Shown piece by piece: positions 50,625 through 58,533 of a stretch of 64,000 bases of DNA. Both the position numbers and the translations under genes were made by a program. Under the pieces are notes generated by a model. The model was not told where the DNA came from and did not search any database. It saw only the letters and a program-made list of their open reading frames with translations. Source of the DNA: Acidaminococcus timonensis (GTDB lineage: Bacteria > Bacillota > Negativicutes > Acidaminococcales > Acidaminococcaceae); NCBI RefSeq assembly GCF_900106585.1, contig NZ_FNWH01000006.1, positions 868,001 to 932,000 on the forward strand, written 5' to 3'. Numbering within the stretch: the first letter of the stretch is position 1; the number at the start of each line of letters is the position of its first letter.

Positions 50625-52260
50625 GGATTTCCTCCTGTTCAAAGCTGGCATCCTCCGGTTCCGGGTGCACATTCTCCACCACTTCCGCCTCGTGGGCGCC
50701 GTCCGGAGCCACATGGCTGGGTTCCTTGTAGGGCGGGAAGGTAATGATGAATGCTGTACCCTTGCCCACCTTGCTCTGCACCTGCACCTTGGCCTTGTGC
50801 ATGCGGATGATTTCCTTTCCGATGGCCAGCCCCAGCCCCGTGCCCGGAATATGCCGGGAATGGGATTTGTCCGCCTTGTAGAACCGTTCCCAGATATAGG
50901 GAATGTCCTCTTCGGGGATCCCGTAGCCCCGGTCCGCCACCGTAAGCACCGTTTCCTTCCGGGCATTTTCCATCACCTGGAACCGGATCACCGACGAATC
51001 AGGGGAATACTTCATGGCATTGTCCCCCAGGATCATGACCAGCTGGTACAGCCGGTCGCCGTTGCCGTACACCAGCAGGCTGTCGTCCACATACTGCTCC
51101 AGCCGGATGTCCCGTTTCCCGGCCCGGCCCTCCAGCATGCCGCACACGCTTTCCACGATCTTGCCCAGGGGGATGGGTTCCATTTCCTCCCCTTCTCCCC
51201 GCTGGAGACGGCTGATGTCCAGCAGCTCATTGATGAGCCGCTGGAGCCGCTGGGTCTCGTTGTTGATCAGCCCCCGGTACTTCTTCACGTCCTCCGGGTC
51301 CGTAATGGTGCCGTCCGACAGGGCCTCATTATAGCCCTGGATGATGGTGATGGGTGTCCGCAGCTCATGGCTGACATTGGCCACAAAATCCCGGCGCATC
51401 TTCTCCATCTTCCGGCTCTTCAGCACGAACTGTTCCAGATCCCGTCCCAGAGAGTTCAGGCTGCGGCCCAGGTCAGCGATCTCGTCGTTGCCGTCCACGG
51501 CCACCTTCAGGGAATAGTCTCCGGAAGCAATGGCCCGGGCTGCGTTCTTCATGGAAATCAGGGGCTTCACCATGCGCCGGCTCAGTCCGCTGACGATCAC
51601 CACGCTGATGCACAGGGCCACGATCCCCACAATGATCGTATACAGGTAGATATCCTTCAGCACCTTGTTCAGGCCGCCCAGGGGCGAGGCCAGCAGCATG
51701 GCACCGGTTACATTTCCCCTGGGATCCTTCAGGGGAATGCCCACCATCAGCACCTGTTCCTTGTAGATGGGGTGGAAGATCCGTTCGTTCACCCGGTCAC
51801 CGCCATACACTTTGCTCAGGATGGTGTGGAACCGGTTGGCTTCGGCCCCTTCCGAGCGGATCTGCTTGTCAATGGCCGCCACGCTCTTCATCCATTTGTC
51901 CCGGCGCCGGGCCGCCTGTTCCTGCTGGCTGGTACCATCCCCATGGATCTGCTCGAAATCGGACTGGGTCTCCGAAGCCCCGATCAGCTCATACCGGGTG
52001 TTGAACAGCCAGATCCGGGCCCCCACCAGCTGGTCCATGCTGGTCAGATAATCCCGCAGGATGGTGGGATCCATATTCAGGGCATTGAAATACCGCACCA
52101 TCATGGCCACCTGGCCGCCCTTGTCGTTCAGCTCCAGTTCCTTGGTGCGGAAGAAATAGTCGGTGATCAGGTAACTGAGCCCCACAGAAATCCCGATGAT
52201 GATAGCCAGAATCAGGCCCATGTAACTGTACATGAGCCTGGTGGATAATGATTTTTTCAC
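50611..52260 (-). CDS. Sensor histidine kinase (HAMP-HisKA, PhoR/ResE-like)
   Basis: 549 aa. TM1 (YSYMGLILAIIIGISVGLSY), a large extracytoplasmic sensor region, TM2 (TIIVGIVALCISVVIVSGL), HAMP, HisKA with NVSHELRTPITIIQGYNEAL, HATPase with ILGDNAMKYSPD and VADRGYGIPEEDIPYIWERF. GTG start overlapping the regulator stop (GTGA). Cognate to the OmpR-type regulator next to it. Signal unknown; the coupled VanX-like enzyme suggests the cell wall. Confidence 0.93.
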   Translation of the reverse strand: MKKSLSTRLMYSYMGLILAIIIGISVGLSYLITDYFFRTKELELNDKGGQVAMMVRYFNALNMDPTILRDYLTSMDQLVGARIWLFNTRYELIGASETQSDFEQIHGDGTSQQEQAARRRDKWMKSVAAIDKQIRSEGAEANRFHTILSKVYGGDRVNERIFHPIYKEQVLMVGIPLKDPRGNVTGAMLLASPLGGLNKVLKDIYLYTIIVGIVALCISVVIVSGLSRRMVKPLISMKNAARAIASGDYSLKVAVDGNDEIADLGRSLNSLGRDLEQFVLKSRKMEKMRRDFVANVSHELRTPITIIQGYNEALSDGTITDPEDVKKYRGLINNETQRLQRLINELLDISRLQRGEGEEMEPIPLGKIVESVCGMLEGRAGKRDIRLEQYVDDSLLVYGNGDRLYQLVMILGDNAMKYSPDSSVIRFQVMENARKETVLTVADRGYGIPEEDIPYIWERFYKADKSHSRHIPGTGLGLAIGKEIIRMHKAKVQVQSKVGKGTAFIITFPPYKEPSHVAPDGAHEAEVVENVHPEPEDASFEQEEIHEKD

Positions 52261-52961
52261 TTGTCCTTTTTAACCTCGAATTTATACCCTACGCCCCAGA
52301 CGGTCATAATGTCCCAGGTGGAATCCGGCGGAATGGCCAATTTGTGGCGCACCCGTTTGATGTGGGTATCCACCGTGCGGGTATCCCCGTAGTAGGTGTA
52401 GCCCCAGATCTTTTCCAGCAGCTGGTTCCGGCTGAAGACGATGCCCGGGTTGGAGGCCAGGCACCACAGCAGTTCCATTTCCTTGGCCGTGAAGGTGATT
52501 TCCCGGCCAAAAGCCACCACCCGGTATTCGCTCAGATTGATCATCAGGTCCGGATATTCCAGCACCTGCTTGTTCTGGGTATTCAGAGAGGCGTTGGTCC
52601 GGCGCAGCACCGCCTTCACCCGCGCCACCACTTCCCGGGTGTTGAACGGCTTGGAGATGTAATCGTCCGCGCCGATCTCCAGTCCCAGGATCCGGTCGTC
52701 GTCGGAATCCTTGGCCGTCAGCATGATGATGGGCACATCGGAGATCTTCCGTACCTGTTTGCACACTTCCAGTCCGTCCAGGACGGGCATCATGATGTCC
52801 AGCAGGATGATGTCCGGCTTGCCGGCCTGGACCTGCACCAGGGCTTCGGCCCCGTCGGCTGCTTCTATGACTTTAAAACCTTCTTTTTTAAAATAAATGC
52901 TCAGGATCTCACGGATCTGAGGTTCATCGTCAGCAATCAATACCGTTTGTTGTTTGTTCAT
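52257..52961 (-). CDS. OmpR/PhoB-family response regulator
   Basis: 234 aa. Receiver VLIADDEPQIREILS, phospho-Asp in IILLDIMMP, Lys in YISKPFN; winged-helix DNA-binding domain (FTAKEMELLWCLASNPGIVF, TRTVDTHIKRVRHKL). ATG at 52961 with GAGG upstream is preferred over the TTG two codons earlier. First gene of the regulator-kinase-dipeptidase operon. Confidence 0.94.
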   Translation of the reverse strand: MNKQQTVLIADDEPQIREILSIYFKKEGFKVIEAADGAEALVQVQAGKPDIILLDIMMPVLDGLEVCKQVRKISDVPIIMLTAKDSDDDRILGLEIGADDYISKPFNTREVVARVKAVLRRTNASLNTQNKQVLEYPDLMINLSEYRVVAFGREITFTAKEMELLWCLASNPGIVFSRNQLLEKIWGYTYYGDTRTVDTHIKRVRHKLAIPPDSTWDIMTVWGVGYKFEVKKDK

Positions 52962-53118
52962 AGCCAATCCTCGCTATTCTGGCAGCAGGCTGCCGGGATG
53001 TTTCCATAAAAGGTATTATACCATAATTTAGAGATATGAGAATGAAAGAACCGTGAATTTGAAAGGCGAAAAAAGAATGTTGTCCTTCCCTGAAAGAGGG
53101 AGCGGCCGTTTCCGTACA

Positions 53119-53158
53119 AAAAAAGGACCTTCGATTCTTTCCCATCGAAAGTCCCTTT
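53119..53158 (-). terminator. Terminator of the MntR-type gene
   Basis: Minus-strand GGACTTTCGAT / ATCGAAGGTCC hairpin then T-run. Confidence 0.8.
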
Positions 53159-53174
53159 TCCCGGTTCCTTTTTC

Positions 53175-53558
53175 TCAGCGCCTGGAGCGGAGTCTCATGT
53201 ACTCCTTCTTCAGGGCGTCGAAGGTTTCATCGCAGATGTCGTGTTCGATCTTGCAGGCATCGTGCTCGGCGTTCTTCCTGGAAACCCCCAGATTCACCAG
53301 GATCAGCGTCAGCACCTGATGGCGCTCATAAATCCGTTCGGCAATATCCCGGCCCGTTTCCGTCAGGTTCACAAACCCGGAATCATCTACCGTCACCAGT
53401 CCCTCGTGACGAAATTTCTTCATGGCCACACTGATGGTGGGCTTGGAGTACCCCATTTCGTTGGCAATATCGATGGACCGCACCAGCCCCAGCCGGTTCT
53501 TCAGGATGAGGATGGTTTCCAGATACATTTCTGTGGATTCAGTTTCATGGAATTCCAT
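53175..53558 (-). CDS. DtxR/MntR-family metal-dependent regulator
   Basis: 127 aa. N-terminal winged helix (ETILILKNRLGLVRSIDIAN, EMGYSKPTISVAMKKF) and a metal-binding dimer domain (ISERIYERHQ-like, EHDACKIEHDICDETFDAL) with His/Glu/Cys ligands. Short form without SH3, like MntR. Represses metal uptake genes when Mn2+ or Fe2+ is bound. Its own promoter carries a perfect dyad at +1. Confidence 0.9.
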   Translation of the reverse strand: MEFHETESTEMYLETILILKNRLGLVRSIDIANEMGYSKPTISVAMKKFRHEGLVTVDDSGFVNLTETGRDIAERIYERHQVLTLILVNLGVSRKNAEHDACKIEHDICDETFDALKKEYMRLRSRR

Positions 53559-53588
53559 AACAATTTCCCCTATACAACCCGTATCTTG

Positions 53589-53646
53589 TGATACGAAAAT
53601 TTATTGTCGTATCATCTATTGTACACCATCCATGCCAATAGTGCAA
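53589..53646 (-). promoter_or_regulatory. Promoter and operator of the MntR-type gene
   Basis: Minus strand: TTGCAC (53646-53641), 17-bp spacer, TACAAT (53623-53618), then the operator TGATACGA-N10-TCGTATCA (53614-53589) over the start of transcription. Predicted autorepression. Confidence 0.7.
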
Positions 53647-53653
53647 ACGACAA

Positions 53654-53686
53654 AAAGACCGCCCCCAGAGGGACGGTCTTTTTCAT
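53654..53686 (-). terminator. Terminator of ompA-like gene
   Basis: Minus-strand AAAGACCGTCCC / GGGGGCGGTCTTTTT hairpin. Confidence 0.85.
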
Positions 53687-53698
53687 CGGTTTCGGGAC

Positions 53699-54754
53699 TT
53701 ATCTGTGTTCCCAGATATCCACACGACGGTTGTCGGCTTTGCCGGCTTCGGAAGCGTTGGAAGCTACAGGGTTGTTTTCGCCCTTGTAGTTCAGTTTCAT
53801 ACGATCAGCGGCTACGCCGTTGTCGTTGGCATACCGGGCTACGTTCAGCACACGCCGTTTGGACAGATCTTCGTTGTAAGAATCAGAAGCGTCGCTGTCG
53901 GTGTTGCCCACCAGTTTGAAGGTGGAATCCGGATGTGCCTTGGCTACTGCAACGAAGTTGGCCAGTTTGCCGGCTTCGGAAGCTTTCGGGGTATCCACAT
54001 CGCTGTCGAAGTGGATGCTGTCCAGATAGTAATCATTGTACACATGAGCCGGAGCCACAGGGGTTTCCACAACCGGTGCAACCGGTTCTTCCACCACGGG
54101 GGCAGCCTTCTTGTGGCCGCCGAAACGATAGGACAGGCCAACCAGGAAGCCACGATATTTGATGTTGTTGTCGTCATCCAGCTTGGTATCCACATACCGG
54201 TACCCGGCATTCAGATCCCAGTTGTCGGCGAAGGTATAGGCCAGGCCGGCATCCCACTGGCTGGTCTTCTTGGTGCCCAGGGCGCCTTCTGCGTAGAAGG
54301 CCAGGTTCTTGGCCAGGTCGTATTTGGTACGGATACCGAATTGGGCCACGTTGTTGATCACACTGTCAGCAGCGCCGGTATGAGCACCATGATAGCTGCC
54401 GTCAAAATCGTTGTTGATTCGGTTCCAGCCGGCGAACAGAGCCCAGTTCTTGCCCAGGCTGTAGGCCAGGTTGACTTCGTTCTGATTCCCGTCGGTCTTG
54501 GAATCATCCATTTTGGTCTTCAGGCCGCGATACTTGTATTCCAGAGCCCATTTGTCGCTCAGGCCATAAGCCAGGCCGCCATCGAAGTTCCATTTCGTGC
54601 TGGAATTTTCTCCATCGAATTTGGCTTTCGGAGCCCAGGCCCCCAGATCCATTTGCCATTCTCCCTGATCCCAGGAAGTTTGCGGTGCAGCGCACCCGAT
54701 GGACGCAGCCGTAGCCAGAACAGCCAGCGTCACTGCAAATACCTTGTTCTTCAT
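53699..54754 (-). CDS. OmpA-type outer membrane protein
   Basis: 351 aa. Signal peptide (VFAVTLAVLATAASIGCA), an eight-strand OmpA-like barrel (about 30-215, ending LVGLSYRFGGHKK), a Pro/Val/Glu hinge, and a C-terminal OmpA peptidoglycan-binding domain (IHFDSDVDTP, LVGNTDSDASDSYNEDLSKRR, DNRRVDIWEHR). Tethers the outer membrane to the wall. No SLH domain, unlike OmpM of Negativicutes. Isolated unit with its own terminator; strong expression likely. Confidence 0.93.
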   Translation of the reverse strand: MKNKVFAVTLAVLATAASIGCAAPQTSWDQGEWQMDLGAWAPKAKFDGENSSTKWNFDGGLAYGLSDKWALEYKYRGLKTKMDDSKTDGNQNEVNLAYSLGKNWALFAGWNRINNDFDGSYHGAHTGAADSVINNVAQFGIRTKYDLAKNLAFYAEGALGTKKTSQWDAGLAYTFADNWDLNAGYRYVDTKLDDDNNIKYRGFLVGLSYRFGGHKKAAPVVEEPVAPVVETPVAPAHVYNDYYLDSIHFDSDVDTPKASEAGKLANFVAVAKAHPDSTFKLVGNTDSDASDSYNEDLSKRRVLNVARYANDNGVAADRMKLNYKGENNPVASNASEAGKADNRRVDIWEHR

Positions 54755-54787
54755 TGCAGATTCCTTCTTCCGATACGATTTTTCTCC

Positions 54788-54815
54788 ATGAAAAAGACCG
54801 GACTTACCGGTCATT
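54788..54815 (-). promoter_or_regulatory. Terminator-like hairpin in the ompA leader
   Basis: Minus-strand GACCGG TAAGT CCGGTC TTTTT, some 35 bases before the ompA start. It may act as mRNA stabiliser or attenuator. Confidence 0.4.
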
Positions 54816-54887
54816 TCATGGATTTATTTTACCGCTTTTCCTATGAAGGAAAAATGAATAATCTGTGTCAATTCTGTGACACGACAA

Positions 54888-54918
54888 CAAAAAAGACGCC
54901 CGAAGGCGCCTTTTTTCA
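54888..54918 (-). terminator. Terminator after the 388-aa secreted protein region
   Basis: GACGCC CGAA GGCGCC hairpin with A- and T-runs on both sides; may work in both directions. Confidence 0.75.
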
Positions 54919-54930
54919 TTCTGCCTGCGT

Positions 54931-54978
54931 CAACAGGCTTCCATCGGCTAGTGACTGGTGACCAGTAACTGGTGACTG
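54931..54978. repeat. Interspersed GTGACTAG-type repeat, copy 3
   Basis: GCTTCCATCGGCTAGTGACT, GGTGACCAGTAACTGGTGAC. Shares the leading CTTCCATCGGCTAGTGACT with copy 1. Confidence 0.75.
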
Positions 54979-54981
54979 CTC

Positions 54982-56148
54982 CTATTCATCCACTCCCGGT
55001 TTCAGCTTGCTGCCATCGTTGTTCTGCAGCAGGCTGAAGCTTTCCACGCTCTGCTTGAACGCGTTCAGCTTCAGATCATAGTTGATGGTATCATCCGTCT
55101 GGTAGCGGATCTGATATCCGTTACCCTGAGAATTCATCAGGAAGGTGTTCACCACGAACACCTTTTTCAGATCCCCGGTGTCCGTACATTCCATCATGCT
55201 CCCGTTCAGGGTGCCCACGGTAATGGGCTGGTGCCGCAGCACCGTAATGTTGGGTGTGTACCGGGTCACCTTCTGCACAAAGGCGTTTTCCGCGGCCGTC
55301 AGCCCGGCTGCCGTGGACGTGCCCAGTTCCTGGAAGGTATCATCGGAAAATTCCCGCACCATGAGCCCGTCCGTATGGACACTGCTCAGGCTCCGGCCGA
55401 ACAGCACATTGTCCGCCCGCAGGGTGTACATCCGCCACCCGCTGGGGATTTCCATTTCGTACCCCATGCCGGGTACGGTCAGAAGGTTCACATCGGTGTA
55501 CTTCACCGGGCTCAGGGTCAGGTCGCTGGTCAGGGCCTTCAGGGCCTGGCGGGCGGCGGTTTCCAGGTTTTCCGGCGCGCTCACGTTCACCACCAGCAGC
55601 ACATTTTTTTCCGGCTGGTAGGCCCGGCCGATCAGGAACGGCCGATGGGTCCGGAGCTTTTCCTGGGGTACGGCCACATAGGTGTAGCTGTCCGGTCCCT
55701 TCTTTTTGCCCGCCCGTTGGGGTTCTGCTTCCCCGCTGGTCCTGCGGTACTTCCGCAGCTTCCGTTCCAGGATGCCGTCCAGGGCCGGAGCACTGCCCAT
55801 ATCCCTGTTGGTACCATCCTCCTGGATGGTATCGTTTTCCTGATCCTGGATCCGGGTCAGGAATTTGGTGAAGTCTTTTTTCTGTTCACTGGAATACTGC
55901 TTCATGGGCACAGAGATGAAACTGGGCAGCGTATACAGGTCCGCGCTGACCAGAAAGTCCCTGCCCACCGTGAAGCGGATCCCGGTGGATGTATGGTAGA
56001 TTTCCTTGCTGCCGGCCGGTACGGTGAGGCTGTACCCACCGCTGGCCGGTTTGAATGTAGTTTTTGGCGCAGCGTTCCCGGCTGAAGCCCAGGGCAGGCT
56101 GAGCCACAGGAGAGAAGCTGCCACAGCCAGAGATTTTTTCAGTTGCAT
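54982..56148 (-). CDS. Secreted hypothetical protein
   Basis: 388 aa. Signal peptide (AVAASLLWLSLPWASAGNA). The mature protein has two similar halves, each starting with a Gly-x-x-hydrophobic beta pattern (GGYSLTVPAGSKEIYHTSTG and MGYEMEIPSGWRMYTLRADN), like PsbP/MOG1-type folds, separated by a basic linker (RAGKKKG). Family not identified. Monocistronic. Confidence 0.72.
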   Translation of the reverse strand: MQLKKSLAVAASLLWLSLPWASAGNAAPKTTFKPASGGYSLTVPAGSKEIYHTSTGIRFTVGRDFLVSADLYTLPSFISVPMKQYSSEQKKDFTKFLTRIQDQENDTIQEDGTNRDMGSAPALDGILERKLRKYRRTSGEAEPQRAGKKKGPDSYTYVAVPQEKLRTHRPFLIGRAYQPEKNVLLVVNVSAPENLETAARQALKALTSDLTLSPVKYTDVNLLTVPGMGYEMEIPSGWRMYTLRADNVLFGRSLSSVHTDGLMVREFSDDTFQELGTSTAAGLTAAENAFVQKVTRYTPNITVLRHQPITVGTLNGSMMECTDTGDLKKVFVVNTFLMNSQGNGYQIRYQTDDTINYDLKLNAFKQSVESFSLLQNNDGSKLKPGVDE

Positions 56149-56232
56149 AAGCAGCCCTTTCTGTTGTTTCGTTCATCGTTGATCGTTCATCGCTGGTCGT
56201 TGAATCCACCACCGGACACTACCCACGAATCA

Positions 56233-57618
56233 CTATTTCAAATTCCCTTTGATGTATTGATCGATTTCCACGGCAGCCTTCTTACCGGCACCCATGGCGG
56301 AGATGACCGTGGCCGCACCGGTTACGATGTCGCCGCCGGCGAACACACCGGGGATGGAGGTCTCTTCGTTTTCATCCACGGTGATGAGTCCTTTTTTGTT
56401 GGTCACCAGATCCGGGGTGGTGTGCTTCAGAAGCGGGTTCGGACCCTGGCCGATGGCCATGACTACCATATCCACGTCATACACATGGTTGCTGCCTTCG
56501 ATTTCCACCGGTCTGCGGCGGCCGGAGGCATCGGGTTCGCCCAGCTCCGTGCGGATGCACTCGATGCCCGTGACCCAGCCGTCCTCGTTGCCCAGGATCC
56601 GCACCGGATTGTTCAGCATGTGCAGTTCGATGCCCTCAGCCTTGGCATGGGCGATTTCTTCCTTCCGGGCAGGCATTTCGGCCTCGCTGCGGCGGTACAC
56701 CACCACCACTTTTTCAGCCCCCAGCCGTTTGGCGGTCCGGGCGGCATCCATGGCCACGTTGCCGGCACCCACCACGGCCACACGTTTCCCTACGTACACA
56801 GGGGTGGCCATCTTGGGGAACTTCCAGGCCCCCATCAGGTTCACCCGGGTCAGGAATTCGTTGGCGGCATACACCCCGTTCAGGGCTTCGCCGGGAATGC
56901 GCATGAAATGAGGCAGACCGGCACCGGTCCCTACGTACACGGCCTTGAAGCCTTCCTCATTCAGCAGTTCATGCAGGGTAAAAGTCCGGCCGATCACCAC
57001 GTCCGTCATGATCTTCACGCCCAGTACCTTCAGCTGTTCGATTTCGTGCTGCACGATGGTCTTGGGCAGACGGAATTCAGGGATGCCGTACATGAGCACG
57101 CCCCCCACCTTGTGCAGGGCTTCGAACAGGGTCACGTCATAGCCCAGTTTGGCCAGGTCACCGGCCGCCGTCAGGCAGCTGGGGCCCCCGCCCACTACGG
57201 CCACTTTGATGCCGTTTCTGGGAGCCAGGCCTTCTTTGATCATATCCGTGCCGTTTTCCCGTGCCTTATCCGCCACGAACCGTTCCAGACGGCCGATGGC
57301 CACCGGTTCGCCCTTGATGCCCAGGATGCACTGCTTTTCGCACTGGTTTTCCTGGGGACATACACGGCCGCACACAGCGGGCAAGCTGTTCTTCCGTTTC
57401 AGGATGTGGATGGCCCCGTCGAAATCCTTTTCCGTCACCGCATGGATGAACTCAGGAATATCCACGTTCACCGGGCAGCCCGTCACGCACCGGGGATTCT
57501 TGCAGTTCAGGCAGCGCTGGGCCTCGTCCACTGCCACCGCTTCCGGATAGCCCAGGGCCACTTCGTCAAAGTTCTTGTTCCGTACGTCCGCCGGCTGTTC
57601 CGGCATGGGATTTCTCAT
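56233..57618 (-). CDS. nfnB: NfnB, large subunit of electron-bifurcating transhydrogenase
   Basis: 461 aa, similar to glutamate synthase small subunits. Two [4Fe-4S] binding runs: CLNCKNPRCVTGCPVNVDIP and CGRVCPQENQCEKQC. FAD site AVVGGGPSCLTAAGDLAKLG, NADPH site VAVVGAGNVAMDAARTAKR, and VFAGGDIVTGAATVI at the end. Adjacent NfnA makes the pair NADH-dependent ferredoxin:NADP+ oxidoreductase rather than GltD, since no GltB is near. Start uncertain among ATGs at 57630, 57618 and 57606; it overlaps or abuts the nfnA stop in each case. Confidence 0.9.
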   Translation of the reverse strand: MRNPMPEQPADVRNKNFDEVALGYPEAVAVDEAQRCLNCKNPRCVTGCPVNVDIPEFIHAVTEKDFDGAIHILKRKNSLPAVCGRVCPQENQCEKQCILGIKGEPVAIGRLERFVADKARENGTDMIKEGLAPRNGIKVAVVGGGPSCLTAAGDLAKLGYDVTLFEALHKVGGVLMYGIPEFRLPKTIVQHEIEQLKVLGVKIMTDVVIGRTFTLHELLNEEGFKAVYVGTGAGLPHFMRIPGEALNGVYAANEFLTRVNLMGAWKFPKMATPVYVGKRVAVVGAGNVAMDAARTAKRLGAEKVVVVYRRSEAEMPARKEEIAHAKAEGIELHMLNNPVRILGNEDGWVTGIECIRTELGEPDASGRRRPVEIEGSNHVYDVDMVVMAIGQGPNPLLKHTTPDLVTNKKGLITVDENEETSIPGVFAGGDIVTGAATVISAMGAGKKAAVEIDQYIKGNLK

Positions 57619-58466
57619 TCCTCCACGCATTTGCAATGCCCCCCGCAACTGTATTCTACTGCTTCCTGGTCTTTATACATCTTCGACCGCTGCATCAGGT
57701 TCTTGAAGTCCACCTTATGGGCGTCGAATTCAGGCCCGTCGCAGCAGGTGAACTTGCTCTCGCCGTCCACCTGTACCCGGCAGCCGCCGCACATGCCCGT
57801 GCCGTCCACCATCAGGCAGCTCAGGCTGGCGGTGGTCTTTACGTTGTAGGGGGCCGTCGTCTTCGCCACGTTGGCCATCATGATGATGGGTCCGATGGCT
57901 ACAACCAGATCGGGATGTTCGCCTTTTTCCAGCATTTCGCCCAGAGGCTGGGTCACAAAACCCTTGATGCCTTCGGAGCCGTCATCAGTGGTGATGATCA
58001 CCTGGTCGCTGATCTTTTCCATCCGGTCCCGCCACAGGATCAAATCCTTATTGCGTCCACCGATGATGGTAATCACCTTGTTGCCCAGTTCGTGGTACGC
58101 CCGGGCAATGGGATGGACCGGTGCCACGCCGATGCCGCCGCACACCATGACCACGGTGCCGAACTTGCCCATTTCCGAGGGCTGGCCCAGAGGCCCCAGC
58201 ACATGCTGCAGTTCGTCCCCTTCGCCAAAATCATTGCAGATATGACGGGTGGTGTTGCCCACAGCCTGGACCATGATGGTGATGGTGCCTTTTTCCCGGT
58301 CGAAATCCCCGATGGTCAGTGGGATCCGTTCGCTGGTTTCGTCACACAGTACCATGACGAACTGGCCCGGTTTGCATTTGTGCGCAATCAGAGGCGCTTC
58401 CAATTCGAATTCCCATACTGCAGGTGCCAGCTGCAGCTTCTTCAAGATCTTTGCCACACGTACCAC
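57615..58466 (-). CDS. nfnA: NfnA, small subunit of electron-bifurcating transhydrogenase
   Basis: 283 aa. FAD domain (CKPGQFVMVL, ERIPLTIGDFD), NAD domain (MVCGGIGVAPVHPIARAYHE, VITIIGGRNKDLILW), C-terminal Cys cluster MCGGCRV...FTCCDGPEF for [2Fe-2S]. With NfnB it couples NADH and reduced ferredoxin oxidation to NADP+ reduction in anaerobes. Cytoplasmic. Operon nfnA-nfnB. Confidence 0.92.
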   Translation of the reverse strand: MVRVAKILKKLQLAPAVWEFELEAPLIAHKCKPGQFVMVLCDETSERIPLTIGDFDREKGTITIMVQAVGNTTRHICNDFGEGDELQHVLGPLGQPSEMGKFGTVVMVCGGIGVAPVHPIARAYHELGNKVITIIGGRNKDLILWRDRMEKISDQVIITTDDGSEGIKGFVTQPLGEMLEKGEHPDLVVAIGPIIMMANVAKTTAPYNVKTTASLSCLMVDGTGMCGGCRVQVDGESKFTCCDGPEFDAHKVDFKNLMQRSKMYKDQEAVEYSCGGHCKCVEE

Positions 58467-58496
58467 TCCTTACCGATTTTTGTTGTCAACTTTTCC

Positions 58497-58530
58497 AGGG
58501 CGGACGGATCATCGATCCGTCTCTGCGGGG
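58497..58530. repeat. GGACGGATCATCGATCCGTC palindrome, copy 2
   Basis: Diverged relative of 46786-46812 between mtaD end and nfnA start; may serve as terminator stem for mtaD. Confidence 0.6.
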
Positions 58531-58533
58531 CGA

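Noticed and set aside
56233-57618. GltD (glutamate synthase small subunit)
   Set aside because: Directly coupled to an NfnA-type subunit with no GltB nearby, so NfnB is the better name.
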